From: Roseovarius arcticus
GTDB taxonomy: Bacteria; Pseudomonadota; Alphaproteobacteria; Rhodobacterales; Rhodobacteraceae
Assembly (NCBI RefSeq): GCF_006125015.1
Contig: NZ_SZZN01000001.1
Span: 1-64,000 of the forward strand
DNA: 64,000 nt
Direction of reading: 5' to 3'
Part shown: piece by piece, positions 44,878 through 53,888 of the stretch
Position numbering within the stretch: position 1 is the first letter of the stretch
Layout of the letters: each line of letters starts with the position of its first letter
The notes under the pieces: model-generated
Database searches by the model: none
What the model saw: only the letters and a program-made list of their open reading frames with translations
What the model was told of the DNA's origin: nothing
Translations under genes and position numbers: made by a program

Positions 44878-45428
44878 TGGGCATTGCCATACTGATTTTG
44901 GGTCTTGCGCTGTGGTGCGGCGGGCATTTCTTTAAGCGCATAGCGCCAGATGCGCGCGCGGGTATGGGCGCCAAGGCGCGCGGGCCCATTGCGCTGGTTC
45001 TGTTGGCGGGCATAATCTTGATGGTCATTGGCTACCGCATGTCGGACGGCGCCGTATTCTGGGGCCGCCATCCCGCGACGGTGGGGATCAACAATCTGCT
45101 GATGCTGCTGTCGGTGTATCTCTTTGCCGTTTCGGGCATGAAAACCGCGCTGGCGCGCAAGATGCGCCATCCAATGCTGGCGGCGGTCAAGGTCTGGGCG
45201 ATTGCGCATTTGCTGGTAAATGGCGACGTGCCGTCTTTTATCCTCTTTGGCGGCCTGCTCGCTTGGGCGGTGAGCGAAGTGATCGTCATCAACCGCGCCG
45301 AGCCGAACTGGACACCCCCGCCTGCCAAGCCTGCGAGCAAGGAGGTGATTGCCGTCGTCGCGACACTGGTCGTCTATGCCGTGATCGTCGCCATTCACTA
45401 TGCGCTGGGCTATCCTACATTCGGCTGA
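44877..45428 (+). CDS. NnrU family membrane protein
   Basis: A 183-residue protein with five hydrophobic segments; LGLALWCGGHFFKRIAPDAR at the start and AIAHLLVNGDVPSFILFGGL in the middle are typical of NnrU, a family named from nitric oxide metabolism but found widely. The start overlaps the mcl2 stop (TAATG), so it is translationally coupled. The role in this position is unknown; no nir or nor genes are near. Confidence 0.88.
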   Translation: MGIAILILGLALWCGGHFFKRIAPDARAGMGAKARGPIALVLLAGIILMVIGYRMSDGAVFWGRHPATVGINNLLMLLSVYLFAVSGMKTALARKMRHPMLAAVKVWAIAHLLVNGDVPSFILFGGLLAWAVSEVIVINRAEPNWTPPPAKPASKEVIAVVATLVVYAVIVAIHYALGYPTFG

Positions 45429-45452
45429 GGCCGCTCTATCGATGAGGACAAC

Positions 45453-45656
45453 ATGAAACTTTACCGCTTTCTTAGTGCCGACGACACGTCCGCGTTCTGC
45501 CACAAAGTCACGGATGCGCTAAACAAGGGATGGGAGCTATATGGCAGCCCGACCCAAGCCTTTGACGGGGCTAACGGCGTCATGCGCTGCGGGCAGGCCG
45601 TGACCAAGGAGGCGCCGGGCGTCTACACTCCGGACACCAAACTGGGCGCGCAATGA
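45453..45656 (+). CDS. DUF1737 family protein
   Basis: A 67-residue soluble protein matching DUF1737: KLYRFLSADDTSAFCHKVTD, ALNKGWELYGSPTQAFDG and an RCGQAVTKE end. Function unknown. It sits 24 bp after the NnrU gene and its stop overlaps mch (ATGA). Confidence 0.85.
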   Translation: MKLYRFLSADDTSAFCHKVTDALNKGWELYGSPTQAFDGANGVMRCGQAVTKEAPGVYTPDTKLGAQ

Positions 45657-46696
45657 GCAAGACAAGCGCGGCAAAGACAAACGCTGGCCGGTTTTTCGAG
45701 GATTATACGGTCGGGCAGGTGATCGAACATGCGGTGCCGCGCACAATCGGGGCGGGCGAACGCGCGCTTTACCATGCGCTTTATCCGGCGCGCCACGCGC
45801 TCTATTCGTCGGACGAATTCGCGCGGTCTTGCGGGCTAACTACTGCGCCGCTGGATGATCTGATCGCCTTTCACACCGTATTCGGCAAGACGGTGCCGGA
45901 TATTTCGCTGAACGCGCTCGCCAATCTGGGCTATGCCGAGGGGCGCTGGCTGGCTCCCGTCTATGCGGGTGATACGCTGCGGTCGGTGTCTAACGTGATC
46001 GGGCTAAAGCAAAACTCGAGCGGCAAATCTGGTGTGGTCTGGGTCCGGACGACAGGGATCAATCAGCGCAGCGAGGCTGTGCTGGATTATGTGCGCTGGG
46101 TGATGGTGAAAAAGCGTGATCTGGACGCGCCCGCGCCTGAAACGGTGATCCCCGATCTGGCCCCTGCGCTGAGCGCGGATCAATTGGTGATACCGGACGG
46201 CCTTGATTTCACAGGCTATGATTTCACACTTGCGGGCGAGCCGCATCGCTGGGGCGATTACGCAGTGGGCGAGGTGATTGACCATGTCGACGGCGTCACG
46301 ATCGAGGAGGCCGAGCATATGCTGGCCACGCGCCTATGGCAGAACACCGCCAAGGTGCATTTCGATAGTACAGCCCGCGAGGGCGGGCGGCTGATCTACG
46401 GCGGGCACGTCATCTCGATGGCCCGCGCGCTAAGCTTTAATGGGCTGGCCAATGCACAGATTATCGCGGGCCTGAATGGCGGCGCCCATGCAAACCCCTG
46501 CCACGCTGGCGATACAATCCGCGCTTGGAGCGAGGTTCTGGACCGGGTCGAGACATCCGCGCCGGGCGTTGGCGCTCTAAGGTTGCGGCTGGTCGCCACC
46601 AAGGGCGGCGCGGTGGGCGAGCTGCGCGGCGAGGATGGCAAGTATCTGCCGGACGTGCTGCTGGATCTGGATTACTGGGCGCTGGCGCCGGTGTGA
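45653..46696 (+). CDS. mch: Mesaconyl-CoA hydratase
   Basis: Hydrates mesaconyl-C1-CoA to beta-methylmalyl-CoA in the ethylmalonyl-CoA pathway for acetate assimilation. The 347 residues hold two hot-dog (MaoC-like) domains: about 15-155 with FFEDYTVGQVIEHAVPRTIG, and about 205-340 with GDYAVGEVIDHVDGVTIEEA then RLWQNTAKVHFDSTARE and GGHVISMARAL. Size and sequence fit R. sphaeroides Mch (about 343 residues). The ATG overlaps the DUF1737 stop. It is the fourth gene of the mcl2-nnrU-DUF1737-mch group. Confidence 0.9.
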   Translation: MSKTSAAKTNAGRFFEDYTVGQVIEHAVPRTIGAGERALYHALYPARHALYSSDEFARSCGLTTAPLDDLIAFHTVFGKTVPDISLNALANLGYAEGRWLAPVYAGDTLRSVSNVIGLKQNSSGKSGVVWVRTTGINQRSEAVLDYVRWVMVKKRDLDAPAPETVIPDLAPALSADQLVIPDGLDFTGYDFTLAGEPHRWGDYAVGEVIDHVDGVTIEEAEHMLATRLWQNTAKVHFDSTAREGGRLIYGGHVISMARALSFNGLANAQIIAGLNGGAHANPCHAGDTIRAWSEVLDRVETSAPGVGALRLRLVATKGGAVGELRGEDGKYLPDVLLDLDYWALAPV

Positions 46697-46751
46697 CAAC
46701 CTGCGCGGTGGCGCTATGATCTGGGTCGTAGCACGCGTGTCGTGCCGAGAA

Positions 46752-46779
46752 GTTTGAGTATTTGTGCCAAGATGAGAGG
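46752..46779 (+). repeat. Recurrent pre-start element, copy 2 (before dut)
   Basis: Contains TTTGAGTATTT, then GCCAAGATGA and ends GAGAGG, 8 bp before the dut ATG. It equals the copy before recF at 23 of 28 positions, although dut and recF are unrelated. Confidence 0.5.
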
Positions 46780-46787
46780 TCTGTCTG

Positions 46788-47249
46788 ATGGTGGCGGTAT
46801 CGCTATGCTGGGAGCCGTGGGCAGACCAAGATCTGGGCCTGCCGGATTATGCCACATCCGGGGCTGCTGGGGCTGATCTGCGGGCAAATTTCCCGCAGGA
46901 CGCCCGCGACGGGATCACTGTGGCACCGGGCGCGCGGGCGTTGGTGCCGACGGGACTGAGGCTGGCTATACCTGACGGGTATGAGGTGCAGTTGCGCCCC
47001 CGGTCGGGGCTGGCGCTCAAGCATGGGATGACCCTCGCCAATACGCCGGGTACCATTGACGCCGACTATCGCGGACCGTTGGGTGTGATCGTGATCAACC
47101 TTGGCGATGCTGCATTTCACATCGAACATGGCGCGCGGATTGCGCAGATGGTTCTGGCGCCTATTATCTTCGCTGAGTTCGCGGTGGTAGATACGCTGCC
47201 GGGGACGGTACGCGGCGCTGGCGGCTTTGGCTCAACGGGGCATGGCTGA
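46788..47249 (+). CDS. dut: dUTP diphosphatase
   Basis: Hydrolyses dUTP to dUMP, keeping uracil out of DNA. The 153-residue trimeric dUTPase shows all five motifs: [10 protein letters not shown], the [10 protein letters not shown] substrate loop, [28 protein letters not shown] and the flexible C-terminal [10 protein letters not shown] arm. The ATG at 46788 follows the recurrent element. Its stop overlaps the next gene (TGATG). Confidence 0.96.
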   Translation: MVAVSLCWEPWADQDLGLPDYATSGAAGADLRANFPQDARDGITVAPGARALVPTGLRLAIPDGYEVQLRPRSGLALKHGMTLANTPGTIDADYRGPLGVIVINLGDAAFHIEHGARIAQMVLAPIIFAEFAVVDTLPGTVRGAGGFGSTGHG

Positions 47250-48295
47250 TGCTGCTCGTCTTAATCCTTGGCGGCGCACTGTGGGGGCTTGGCGCGCTGC
47301 TCGGAACGCCGAAGCAGGTGCGCTGGACGATGGTCGGCTTGCTCTGGGTTGGGGTCATGTTGCTACATGTCGTGCTTCCTGCAAGCAGCCCATTGCGCGC
47401 GATGACAGGCGGCAGCGCGGCTCCTTGGGCATTGCTGGGCGGTCTGGCGGTGCTGGTGCTGGCCTACCGCTCGGTACTGCGCCGGGTGCGCGCGCGGGTT
47501 GACGCACGCGAGGCGGCGCCTCAGGCCGGAGGCGCCTTTTCCGAGGTTGAGCTGGAGCGCTATGCGCGCCACATCGTGCTGCGCGAGGTCGGGGGACCGG
47601 GCCAGCGTGCACTCAAGGATGCGCGCGTTCTGGTGGTTGGCGCCGGCGGTCTTGGCGCGCCGGTGATGACGTATCTGGGCGCGGCAGGCGTCGGCACGAT
47701 AGGTGTGATTGACGACGATGTGGTCGAGCTGTCGAACCTGCAACGGCAGGTCATCCACCGCGACCGCGATATCGGCATCCCCAAGGTTCATTCCGCCGCC
47801 GCCGCCGTGCGCGCGCTGAACCCGCATGTGGTGATGCGCCCCTACCAGCGGCGCCTGACTGATAAGATTGCGGCTGATCTATTCGCCGACTACGACATTA
47901 TTTTGGACGGCACCGATAATTCCGAGACGCGCCACTTGGTCAATCGCGCCGCCGTGGCCACGGGAAAGCCGCTGATTTCCGGTGCACTGACTCAGTGGGA
48001 GGGGCAATTGAGCGTGTTTGACCCCGCCCATGGCGCGCCCTGCTATGCCTGCGTTTTTCCCGATATTCCAGCGGACGGTCTGGCCCCGTCCTGCGCTGAG
48101 GCTGGTGTGATGGGGACGCTACCGGGCGTCATTGGCGCCATGATGGCAGGCGAGGCTATCAAGCTGATTACCGGCGCGGGCGCGCCGTTGCGCGGCACGC
48201 TGCTGATCTATGACGCGCTCTATTCGGACGCGCGCCGCATTCAAATCAAGCGCCGCCCCGATTGCCGGGTGTGCGGCGCCAAGGAGGATACATGA
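47249..48295 (+). CDS. moeB: HesA/MoeB/ThiF family adenylyltransferase with N-terminal membrane segments
   Basis: Adenylates the C-terminus of a ubiquitin-like sulfur carrier (MoaD or ThiS type). The catalytic part (about 95-345) begins with FSEVELERYARHIVLREVGG, has the nucleotide-binding GAGGLGAPVMTYLGAAGVGT, DDDVVELSNLQRQVIH and DGTDNSETRHLVN, and two CxxC zinc pairs (CYACVFP and CRVCG). The catalytic thiol region lies in the conserved AGVMGTLPGVIGAM. The first about 80 residues carry three hydrophobic stretches ([52 protein letters not shown]), unusual for MoeB. The rhodanese domain of MoeZ-type proteins is missing. Confidence 0.88.
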   Translation: MLLVLILGGALWGLGALLGTPKQVRWTMVGLLWVGVMLLHVVLPASSPLRAMTGGSAAPWALLGGLAVLVLAYRSVLRRVRARVDAREAAPQAGGAFSEVELERYARHIVLREVGGPGQRALKDARVLVVGAGGLGAPVMTYLGAAGVGTIGVIDDDVVELSNLQRQVIHRDRDIGIPKVHSAAAAVRALNPHVVMRPYQRRLTDKIAADLFADYDIILDGTDNSETRHLVNRAAVATGKPLISGALTQWEGQLSVFDPAHGAPCYACVFPDIPADGLAPSCAEAGVMGTLPGVIGAMMAGEAIKLITGAGAPLRGTLLIYDALYSDARRIQIKRRPDCRVCGAKEDT

Positions 48296-50304
48296 CCAAC
48301 CCACTACTGGACACATGGGACACCCCGTTCGCCATCGCGCCGTTCGACCGGGTGAGCGACGCAGACTTTGCCCCCGCGCTCGAGACGGCGCTAACGCTCG
48401 CGCGCGCCGAGGTGGCGGCAATTGCCGAGGGTCCCGCCGCGCCGACGTTTGAAAATACCATCGAAGCGCTGGAGGCAGCGGGCAAGACGCTGGACAAAGT
48501 GCTGAGCGTTTTCTTTACGGTTGCGGGCGCGGACAGCAATCCGGCGCGCCAAGCACTTCAACGTGATTTTTCGCCCAAGCTGGCGGCTTATTCGTCGTGG
48601 ATCTATGCGCAAAAACCCCTCTTTGCGCGGATTAAGGCGCTATGGGACGGACACGATGCACTGGATCTGACCGATGAGCAGGCGCGCGTCCTGATGCTGA
48701 CGCATCGCAGCTTTGTGCGCCACGGCGCCGCGCTGAGTGGCGCCAAGGAAGCCCGGATGCAGGCGATCATGGCCCGTCTGGCCGAGCTGGGCACGCGGTT
48801 TACCCAAAACCTGCTGGCGGATGAGGCCGATTGGCATATGGAGCTGTCCGAGGCTGATCTGGACGGCCTGCCTGATTTTGTGGTCCGCAATGCCCGCGAT
48901 ACAGGCAGCGAAAAGGGGCTGAACGGGCCTGTCATTACGTTGTCGCGGTCGTTGATCGTGCCGTTCCTGCAGTTCTCGCCCCGGCGCGACTTGCGCGAGC
49001 GGGCGTTTGCGGCTTGGACAGCGCGGGGCGCGAATGGCGGCGCGACGGACAACCGCGACATCGCCGCCGAGACGCTGGCGCTGCGACAGGAACGCGCGCA
49101 ACTTCTGGGCTATGACAGCTTTGCCGCGTTCAAGCTGGAGACGGAGATGGCCAAAACGCCGGATGCCGTACGCAATCTGCTAATGCAGGTCTGGACGCCC
49201 GCCAAGGCGCAGGCTGATCGCGATGCGGATGTGCTGACGCAGATGATGCACGAGGACGGCTTCAACGGCGATCTGGCCCCGTGGGACTGGCGCTATTACG
49301 CGGCCAAGCGCAGACAGGCCGAGCATGACCTGAACGAGGCCGAACTGAAGCCATATCTGCAACTGGACCGCATGATTGAGGCAGCATTCGCCTGCGCGAG
49401 CCGCCTGTTCGGGCTGAAGTTCAAACCCATCGACGTGGCGCTCTACCACCCCGACTGCAGGGCGTGGGAAGTGACACGCGGGGGCGCACATGTGGCAGTA
49501 TTCATCGGCGATTACTTCGCCCGCGCCTCCAAGCGGTCGGGCGCATGGTGCAGCGCGATGCGCGGTCAGGCCAAGTTCCCAGTGGTGCAGGGGCCAGTGG
49601 TGATCAATGTCTGTAACTTTGCCAAGGGCGATCCTGCGCTACTGTCCTACGATGACGCGCGCACCCTGTTTCACGAGTTCGGCCATGCGCTGCACCAGAT
49701 GCTATCAGACGTGACGTATGAAAGCGTCAGCGGCACCTCCGTCGCGCGCGACTTCGTCGAGCTTCCCAGCCAGCTGTATGAACATTGGCTGGAAGTGCCC
49801 GAAGTACTGGGCAAGTTCGCCACCCACGCCGAGACGGGCGAGCCGATGCCCGCCGCTCTGCTGGAAAAGGTGCTGGATGCCGCCACGTTCGATATGGGGT
49901 TTCAGACGGTTGAATACGTCGCTTCGGCTCTGGTCGATCTGGTGTTTCATGAGGGCGCGCCGCCCGCAGACCCGATGGCGCGGCAGGCCGAAGTGCTAGA
50001 GAGTATCGGGATGCCCGCCGCGATCACCATGCGCCATGCCACGCCGCATTTTGCTCATGTCTTTGCCGGGGACGGCTATAGCGCAGGCTATTATAGCTAC
50101 ATGTGGTCCGAGGTGATGGATGCCGACGCCTTTGCCTCGTTCACCGAGGCGGGCGGTGCATTTGACGCCGGAAGGGCGCGCGCACTTGAGGAAAACATCC
50201 TATCGCGCGGTGGCTCAGCGGATGCCGAAGCGCTTTATCTGGCGTTTCGAGGCCGGTTGCCCGGAGTAGAGGCGCTGCTGAAGGGGCGCGGCCTGTTGGC
50301 GTGA
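48292..50304 (+). CDS. M3 family zinc metallopeptidase (oligopeptidase A/Dcp type)
   Basis: Degrades short peptides in the cytoplasm. The 670 residues match the M3 family: catalytic DARTLFHEFGHALHQML with the HEFGH zinc motif near 465, ESVSGTSVARDFVELPSQLYEHW downstream, and FAHVFAGDGYSAGYYSYMWSE near the C-terminus. The ATG at 48292 has AAGGAGG upstream and overlaps the moeB stop (ATGA). Whether it is oligopeptidase A-like or dipeptidyl carboxypeptidase-like cannot be decided by eye. Confidence 0.95.
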   Translation: MTNPLLDTWDTPFAIAPFDRVSDADFAPALETALTLARAEVAAIAEGPAAPTFENTIEALEAAGKTLDKVLSVFFTVAGADSNPARQALQRDFSPKLAAYSSWIYAQKPLFARIKALWDGHDALDLTDEQARVLMLTHRSFVRHGAALSGAKEARMQAIMARLAELGTRFTQNLLADEADWHMELSEADLDGLPDFVVRNARDTGSEKGLNGPVITLSRSLIVPFLQFSPRRDLRERAFAAWTARGANGGATDNRDIAAETLALRQERAQLLGYDSFAAFKLETEMAKTPDAVRNLLMQVWTPAKAQADRDADVLTQMMHEDGFNGDLAPWDWRYYAAKRRQAEHDLNEAELKPYLQLDRMIEAAFACASRLFGLKFKPIDVALYHPDCRAWEVTRGGAHVAVFIGDYFARASKRSGAWCSAMRGQAKFPVVQGPVVINVCNFAKGDPALLSYDDARTLFHEFGHALHQMLSDVTYESVSGTSVARDFVELPSQLYEHWLEVPEVLGKFATHAETGEPMPAALLEKVLDAATFDMGFQTVEYVASALVDLVFHEGAPPADPMARQAEVLESIGMPAAITMRHATPHFAHVFAGDGYSAGYYSYMWSEVMDADAFASFTEAGGAFDAGRARALEENILSRGGSADAEALYLAFRGRLPGVEALLKGRGLLA

Positions 50305-50362
50305 TCTTGCGCGCGGGGGCGGGTGGTGGCATGATCGCGCGGCCCGCCTGTAGGAGAACACG

Positions 50363-50818
50363 ATGCGCAAATTCATGGTCGTTCTGGACGACAGCCGCGA
50401 GTGCCTGAACGCGATGCGATTTGCAGCGATGCGCGCTGCGCACACCCAAGGCGGCGTTACCGTGCTAGCGATCATCCCACCCGAAGAGTTCAACCACTGG
50501 ATCGGCGTCGGCGATATTATGCGCGAAGAGCAGCGCGATCGCATTGAGGCGCATTTCGAGGTATTCGCCAAGTGGATGCGTGACAAGCAGGGCGTTAACC
50601 CGCAACTGGTCATCCGCGAGGGCGAGCCGGTGAACGAAATCATCGCGCAGATCGCCGACGATCCCGAGGTTGGCGTGCTGGTGCTGGGCGCATCGGACGA
50701 CCGCAATGGGCCCGGCCCCCTGGTGTCGCAGCTCGCGCGCGGGGCTGGTAGTCTGCCGATCCCGATCACGATCGTTCCCGGTGATTTATCCAAGGAACGT
50801 CTGGAAATGATCACCTGA
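50363..50818 (+). CDS. Universal stress protein, UspA family
   Basis: A 151-residue single-domain Usp. MRKFMVVLDDSRECLNAMRF at the start and the ATP-binding loop in LVLGASDDRNGPGPLVSQL, followed by LPIPITIVPG, are present; the GxxG(x9)G(S/T) loop is recognisable but with Pro insertions. It is preceded by a 58-bp gap and followed by a strong terminator, so it may be the last gene of the plus-strand run or its own unit. Confidence 0.9.
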   Translation: MRKFMVVLDDSRECLNAMRFAAMRAAHTQGGVTVLAIIPPEEFNHWIGVGDIMREEQRDRIEAHFEVFAKWMRDKQGVNPQLVIREGEPVNEIIAQIADDPEVGVLVLGASDDRNGPGPLVSQLARGAGSLPIPITIVPGDLSKERLEMIT

Positions 50819-50900
50819 GGGTGAGAAGACTCTGCAAATTTCTGCCTCGGGCGGGGTTATTTTACCGCAAGAAGATGCCGGGCGTGACCGCAAGAGAACT

Positions 50901-50935
50901 ATCCGCCGCGCGTTGATTTGCGCGGCGGATTTTTT
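50901..50935 (+). terminator. Intrinsic terminator after the universal stress protein gene
   Basis: ATCCGCCGCGC (50901-50911), 8-nt loop, GCGCGGCGGAT (50920-50930), then TTTTTT: a perfect 11-bp stem with T-run on the plus strand, 82 bp after the Usp stop and touching the end of the convergent aminotransferase gene. Confidence 0.9.
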
Positions 50936-50937
50936 GT

Positions 50938-52323
50938 TTAGCCGAACACCTTTGTAAGTGCTTTGTCGGTGGCCGAGATCATTTCGTCGATGTCGTCCTT
51001 CGTAGCGATCAACGCGGGCGAGTAGCATAGCGTATTGTTAAAACCGGGGATGGAGCGGTTCGTCATCCCGATAATAACCCCCTGCGCCATGCAGTCGCCT
51101 GTGACGGCGGCGACCTTCTTCTCGTCCATCGGCTCTTTGGTGGTGCGGTCGGTGACCAGCTCGGCCCCGAGAAAGAGACCCTTGCCGCGTACGTCGCCGA
51201 TGACCTCATGCTTGTCCTTGAGGGCGCGCAGCTCGTCCAGCATGTAATCGCCCATTTCTAGGGTATTTTTGAGCAGGCCTTCTTCTTCGATGATGTTCAT
51301 ATTCTCAAGCGCGGCTGCCGGGCCGGCCGTGCAGCCCCCAAAAGTCGAGATGTCGCGGAAGTAATTCATCGGATCGCTTGCGTCGTCCTTGAACATGTCG
51401 AACACGCGCTCGGATGTGGCGCAGCAGGCGATGGCGGCATAGCCCGAGGCGACGCCCTTGGCCATGGTCACGAAGTCAGGCTCGACCCCGTAGTTTTGGT
51501 AGCCGAACCACGTACCCGTGCGCCCAAGGCCGCAGACCACCTCGTCAATATGCAGCAAGATATCGTATTTACGGCAGATTTCCTGAACGCGGGGCCAGTA
51601 GCCTTCGGGCGGAACGATCACGCCGCCACCGGCTGTCACAGGCTCTAGGCAGATCGCGCCGACGGTATCGGGGCCTTCGCGCAGAATGACTTCTTCGATG
51701 GCGTTGGCCGCCGCTAGTCCATATTCCTCGCCGCTCAAGTCCCACTGTGCGCGGTACTCAAGGCAGTGAGGTACGGCGACGAAGCCGGGCGTGTAGGGGC
51801 CGTATTGCGCGTTACGCTCCTGTTGGCCGCCGGCGGACAGGCAGGCGATAGTCGTGCCGTGGTAATCGCGGTCGCGGTAAAGGATCTTGTGCTTTTTGCC
51901 GCCGTAGCGCTTGTGCGCGATCTGGCGGACCATCTTGAACGCCTTTTCATTCGCCTCAGAGCCGGAGTTTGTATAATAAATCCGGCTCAGGCCCGGCATT
52001 TTCGCAATAATGCGCTCAGAAAACATCGCGCCGGGGATCGATCCGGCAGATCCTGCGAAATAGTTCAGCTTAATCAGTTGGTCGCGCACTGCGTTGGCGA
52101 TCCGCTCACGGCCATAGCCGACATTGACGGTCCAGACGCCGCCCGACACGCCATCCAGATGCTCTTTGCCGTGCTGATCCCAGACGCGCATCCCCTTGCC
52201 CTCGACGATGATCCGAGGATCTGACGTCTCGTAGGGTTTATGCTGGCTGAGGTGGTGCCAAACATGGGCGCGGTCGGCTGCGACGACCTTTTCGATATCA
52301 TTGTCCAGAAACTTGCCGTCCAT
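50938..52323 (-). CDS. tpa: Class III aminotransferase, taurine:pyruvate type
   Basis: PLP aminotransferase of 461 residues, most like taurine:pyruvate aminotransferases of Rhodobacterales (AADRAHVWHHLSQHKPYETS at the start). GSEANEKAFKMVRQIAHKRYG, YHGTTIACLSAGG, ICLEPVTAGGGVIVPPEGYW and the PLP Lys in FVTMAKGVASGYAAI are present. It would move the amino group of taurine (or another omega-amine) to pyruvate, giving sulfoacetaldehyde. The ATG at 52323 has GGAGG upstream; a frame extension to 52434 is unlikely. No other taurine genes are nearby, so the substrate is tentative. Confidence 0.75.
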   Translation of the reverse strand: MDGKFLDNDIEKVVAADRAHVWHHLSQHKPYETSDPRIIVEGKGMRVWDQHGKEHLDGVSGGVWTVNVGYGRERIANAVRDQLIKLNYFAGSAGSIPGAMFSERIIAKMPGLSRIYYTNSGSEANEKAFKMVRQIAHKRYGGKKHKILYRDRDYHGTTIACLSAGGQQERNAQYGPYTPGFVAVPHCLEYRAQWDLSGEEYGLAAANAIEEVILREGPDTVGAICLEPVTAGGGVIVPPEGYWPRVQEICRKYDILLHIDEVVCGLGRTGTWFGYQNYGVEPDFVTMAKGVASGYAAIACCATSERVFDMFKDDASDPMNYFRDISTFGGCTAGPAAALENMNIIEEEGLLKNTLEMGDYMLDELRALKDKHEVIGDVRGKGLFLGAELVTDRTTKEPMDEKKVAAVTGDCMAQGVIIGMTNRSIPGFNNTLCYSPALIATKDDIDEMISATDKALTKVFG

Positions 52324-52458
52324 GAGGGATCCTCCATCGGGGTCAGGCCGCGCGGGCGTGGTGGGGCAGGGTATGCCCATTATCATACCACTCCAGCAGG
52401 GCGTTTGCGATAGGTCCAGCGGGGCATGATGCATAGTGCCAGATGGCGTGCGGCGCGG

Positions 52459-53211
52459 TCAGGATTTGGCCCAGCTTAGCCCGTCCTCGGTCCGGGCTGC
52501 CGGAGCGTATTCGCCTGCGACGACACCTGCGTAGCGATCCGCATCCAGCCTTGCAAAGAAGGCGGGATAGTCGATGGCGCCTGCAAGGGGTTCGTGCCGG
52601 CCCTCAGCGGCGGCGACCTGAGCATGCGCGGCGCGGTGGCCATGGATGGCCCATGTCGCCATGACGTCGCCGGTGATGCGATGGGCGTGATAGGCATCAA
52701 ATTGCAAAGCTAGGTTGGGCGCGTTCACGTCGTCCAATACTTCGGCGGCGAGGTCGAAGTCGCTGAGGAAATAGCCAGGCATGTCGTGGCTGTTGATCGG
52801 CTCAATTGTCAGGCCCTGATCGGGCGCGTGGGCGGCGGCCCAGTGGAGGTTTTGGGTATACGTCTCGCGCGCCTCGTCCCCCGACGCGACGCCTGCCATG
52901 ATGTGAATATGCCGGACATTCAGCGCCTCTGCGTACCGAAGCGCCCGCTTGAAATCGTGCTGAAACCGCGCTGTGCCGCCGGGAATAGCAGCAAAGCCCC
53001 GATCGCCGCCTGTCCAATTGGGCGGGGGCGTGTTGATCAAAACCATGCGCTGGCCAGTCTGGCCCAGAATGCGCCGAAGGTCGGCGCCGTTTGCCTCATA
53101 AGGAAAGAGCAGTTCGACCAGATCGAAACCTGCGGCCTTTGACGCGGCGAATCGTTCAGGTAGCGGATGCTCGCAGAACAGCATCGACAGATTGGCGGCA
53201 AAGCGCGGCAT
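52459..53211 (-). CDS. hyi: Hydroxypyruvate isomerase family protein
   Basis: A 250-residue TIM-barrel of the xylose isomerase-like superfamily. MPRFAANLSMLFCEHPLPER at the start, GFDLVELLFPYEA, the metal-binding Glu in LTIEPINSHDMPGYFLS, and ALQFDAYHAHRITGD are typical of Hyi, which interconverts hydroxypyruvate and tartronate semialdehyde. The ATG directly follows the DUF1285 stop (TGAATG), so the two are co-translated. Glycolate oxidase genes 8 kb downstream fit C2/C3 acid use, but no link is proven. Confidence 0.85.
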   Translation of the reverse strand: MPRFAANLSMLFCEHPLPERFAASKAAGFDLVELLFPYEANGADLRRILGQTGQRMVLINTPPPNWTGGDRGFAAIPGGTARFQHDFKRALRYAEALNVRHIHIMAGVASGDEARETYTQNLHWAAAHAPDQGLTIEPINSHDMPGYFLSDFDLAAEVLDDVNAPNLALQFDAYHAHRITGDVMATWAIHGHRAAHAQVAAAEGRHEPLAGAIDYPAFFARLDADRYAGVVAGEYAPAARTEDGLSWAKS

Positions 53212-53820
53212 TCAGGTAGCGGGCAACTCGGCCGACGGGATCAGGCCAAAGAAGGTGCCGCCGGACCAGAGGCCAAACCAGCCCTCGTGATGCACGCCAA
53301 TATCGACGAGACGATAGAACGATTTGCGGTCAATCAGCGCCTCTAGGTTATGGCGCACCAGCACATAGGGCGACGGCTCGCCTGTGCTTGGGTCACGCTC
53401 AACGCGAATCGGGGCATCCGCGCTAGCGGTCACGGAATCGTCGACATTCGTGTGAAAACTGATGCGTTGATCGGTGCCATTGCCCGTGACGTCGAAATCA
53501 ACAGCGACGAAGGGCGCATCATCGACAGTGATTCCCACCATCTCGACTGGCGTGACGAGGAAATATTTATCCCCATCCCTGCGCATAATCGTGGAAAAGA
53601 GACGCACCAACTCCTTCCGTCCGATTGGCGTGCCCAGATAGAACCATGTGCCATCTCGGGCGATACGCATGTCCAAATCACCGCAAAAAGGCGGGTTCCA
53701 GTCATGCACAGGCGGCAGGCCGCGCCCCTTTGTCGCGGCTTTGGCCGATGCGGCAATGCCCTCTGCCGAGGGGGATGCAGAAGGTTTGCCTGACGGTGTC
53801 GTGATCGGATCGTCGCTCAT
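53212..53820 (-). CDS. DUF1285 family protein
   Basis: A 202-residue protein with the DUF1285 pattern: GLPPVHDWNPPFCGDLDMRI, RDGTWFYLGTPIGRKELVRL, FSTIMRRDGDKYFLVTPVEM and VDDAPFVAVDFDV. No function known. The start is unclear: ATGs at 53820, 53829 and 53841 are in frame and none has a clear ribosome-binding site; 53820 gives the usual short N-terminus. Divergent from moxR with about 68 bp between, in an arrangement frequently seen with MoxR operons in alphaproteobacteria. Confidence 0.87.
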   Translation of the reverse strand: MSDDPITTPSGKPSASPSAEGIAASAKAATKGRGLPPVHDWNPPFCGDLDMRIARDGTWFYLGTPIGRKELVRLFSTIMRRDGDKYFLVTPVEMVGITVDDAPFVAVDFDVTGNGTDQRISFHTNVDDSVTASADAPIRVERDPSTGEPSPYVLVRHNLEALIDRKSFYRLVDIGVHHEGWFGLWSGGTFFGLIPSAELPAT

Positions 53821-53888
53821 TGCTTTTGCCATTTTTGTCATGCGCTATACACTCACAGCGACGATATAGATCAATCCGGAGAATTTCC

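Noticed and set aside
44577..45503. 308-codon minus-strand open frame across mcl2 and nnrU
   Set aside because: Crosses two clear genes on the other strand and has shadow-like composition.
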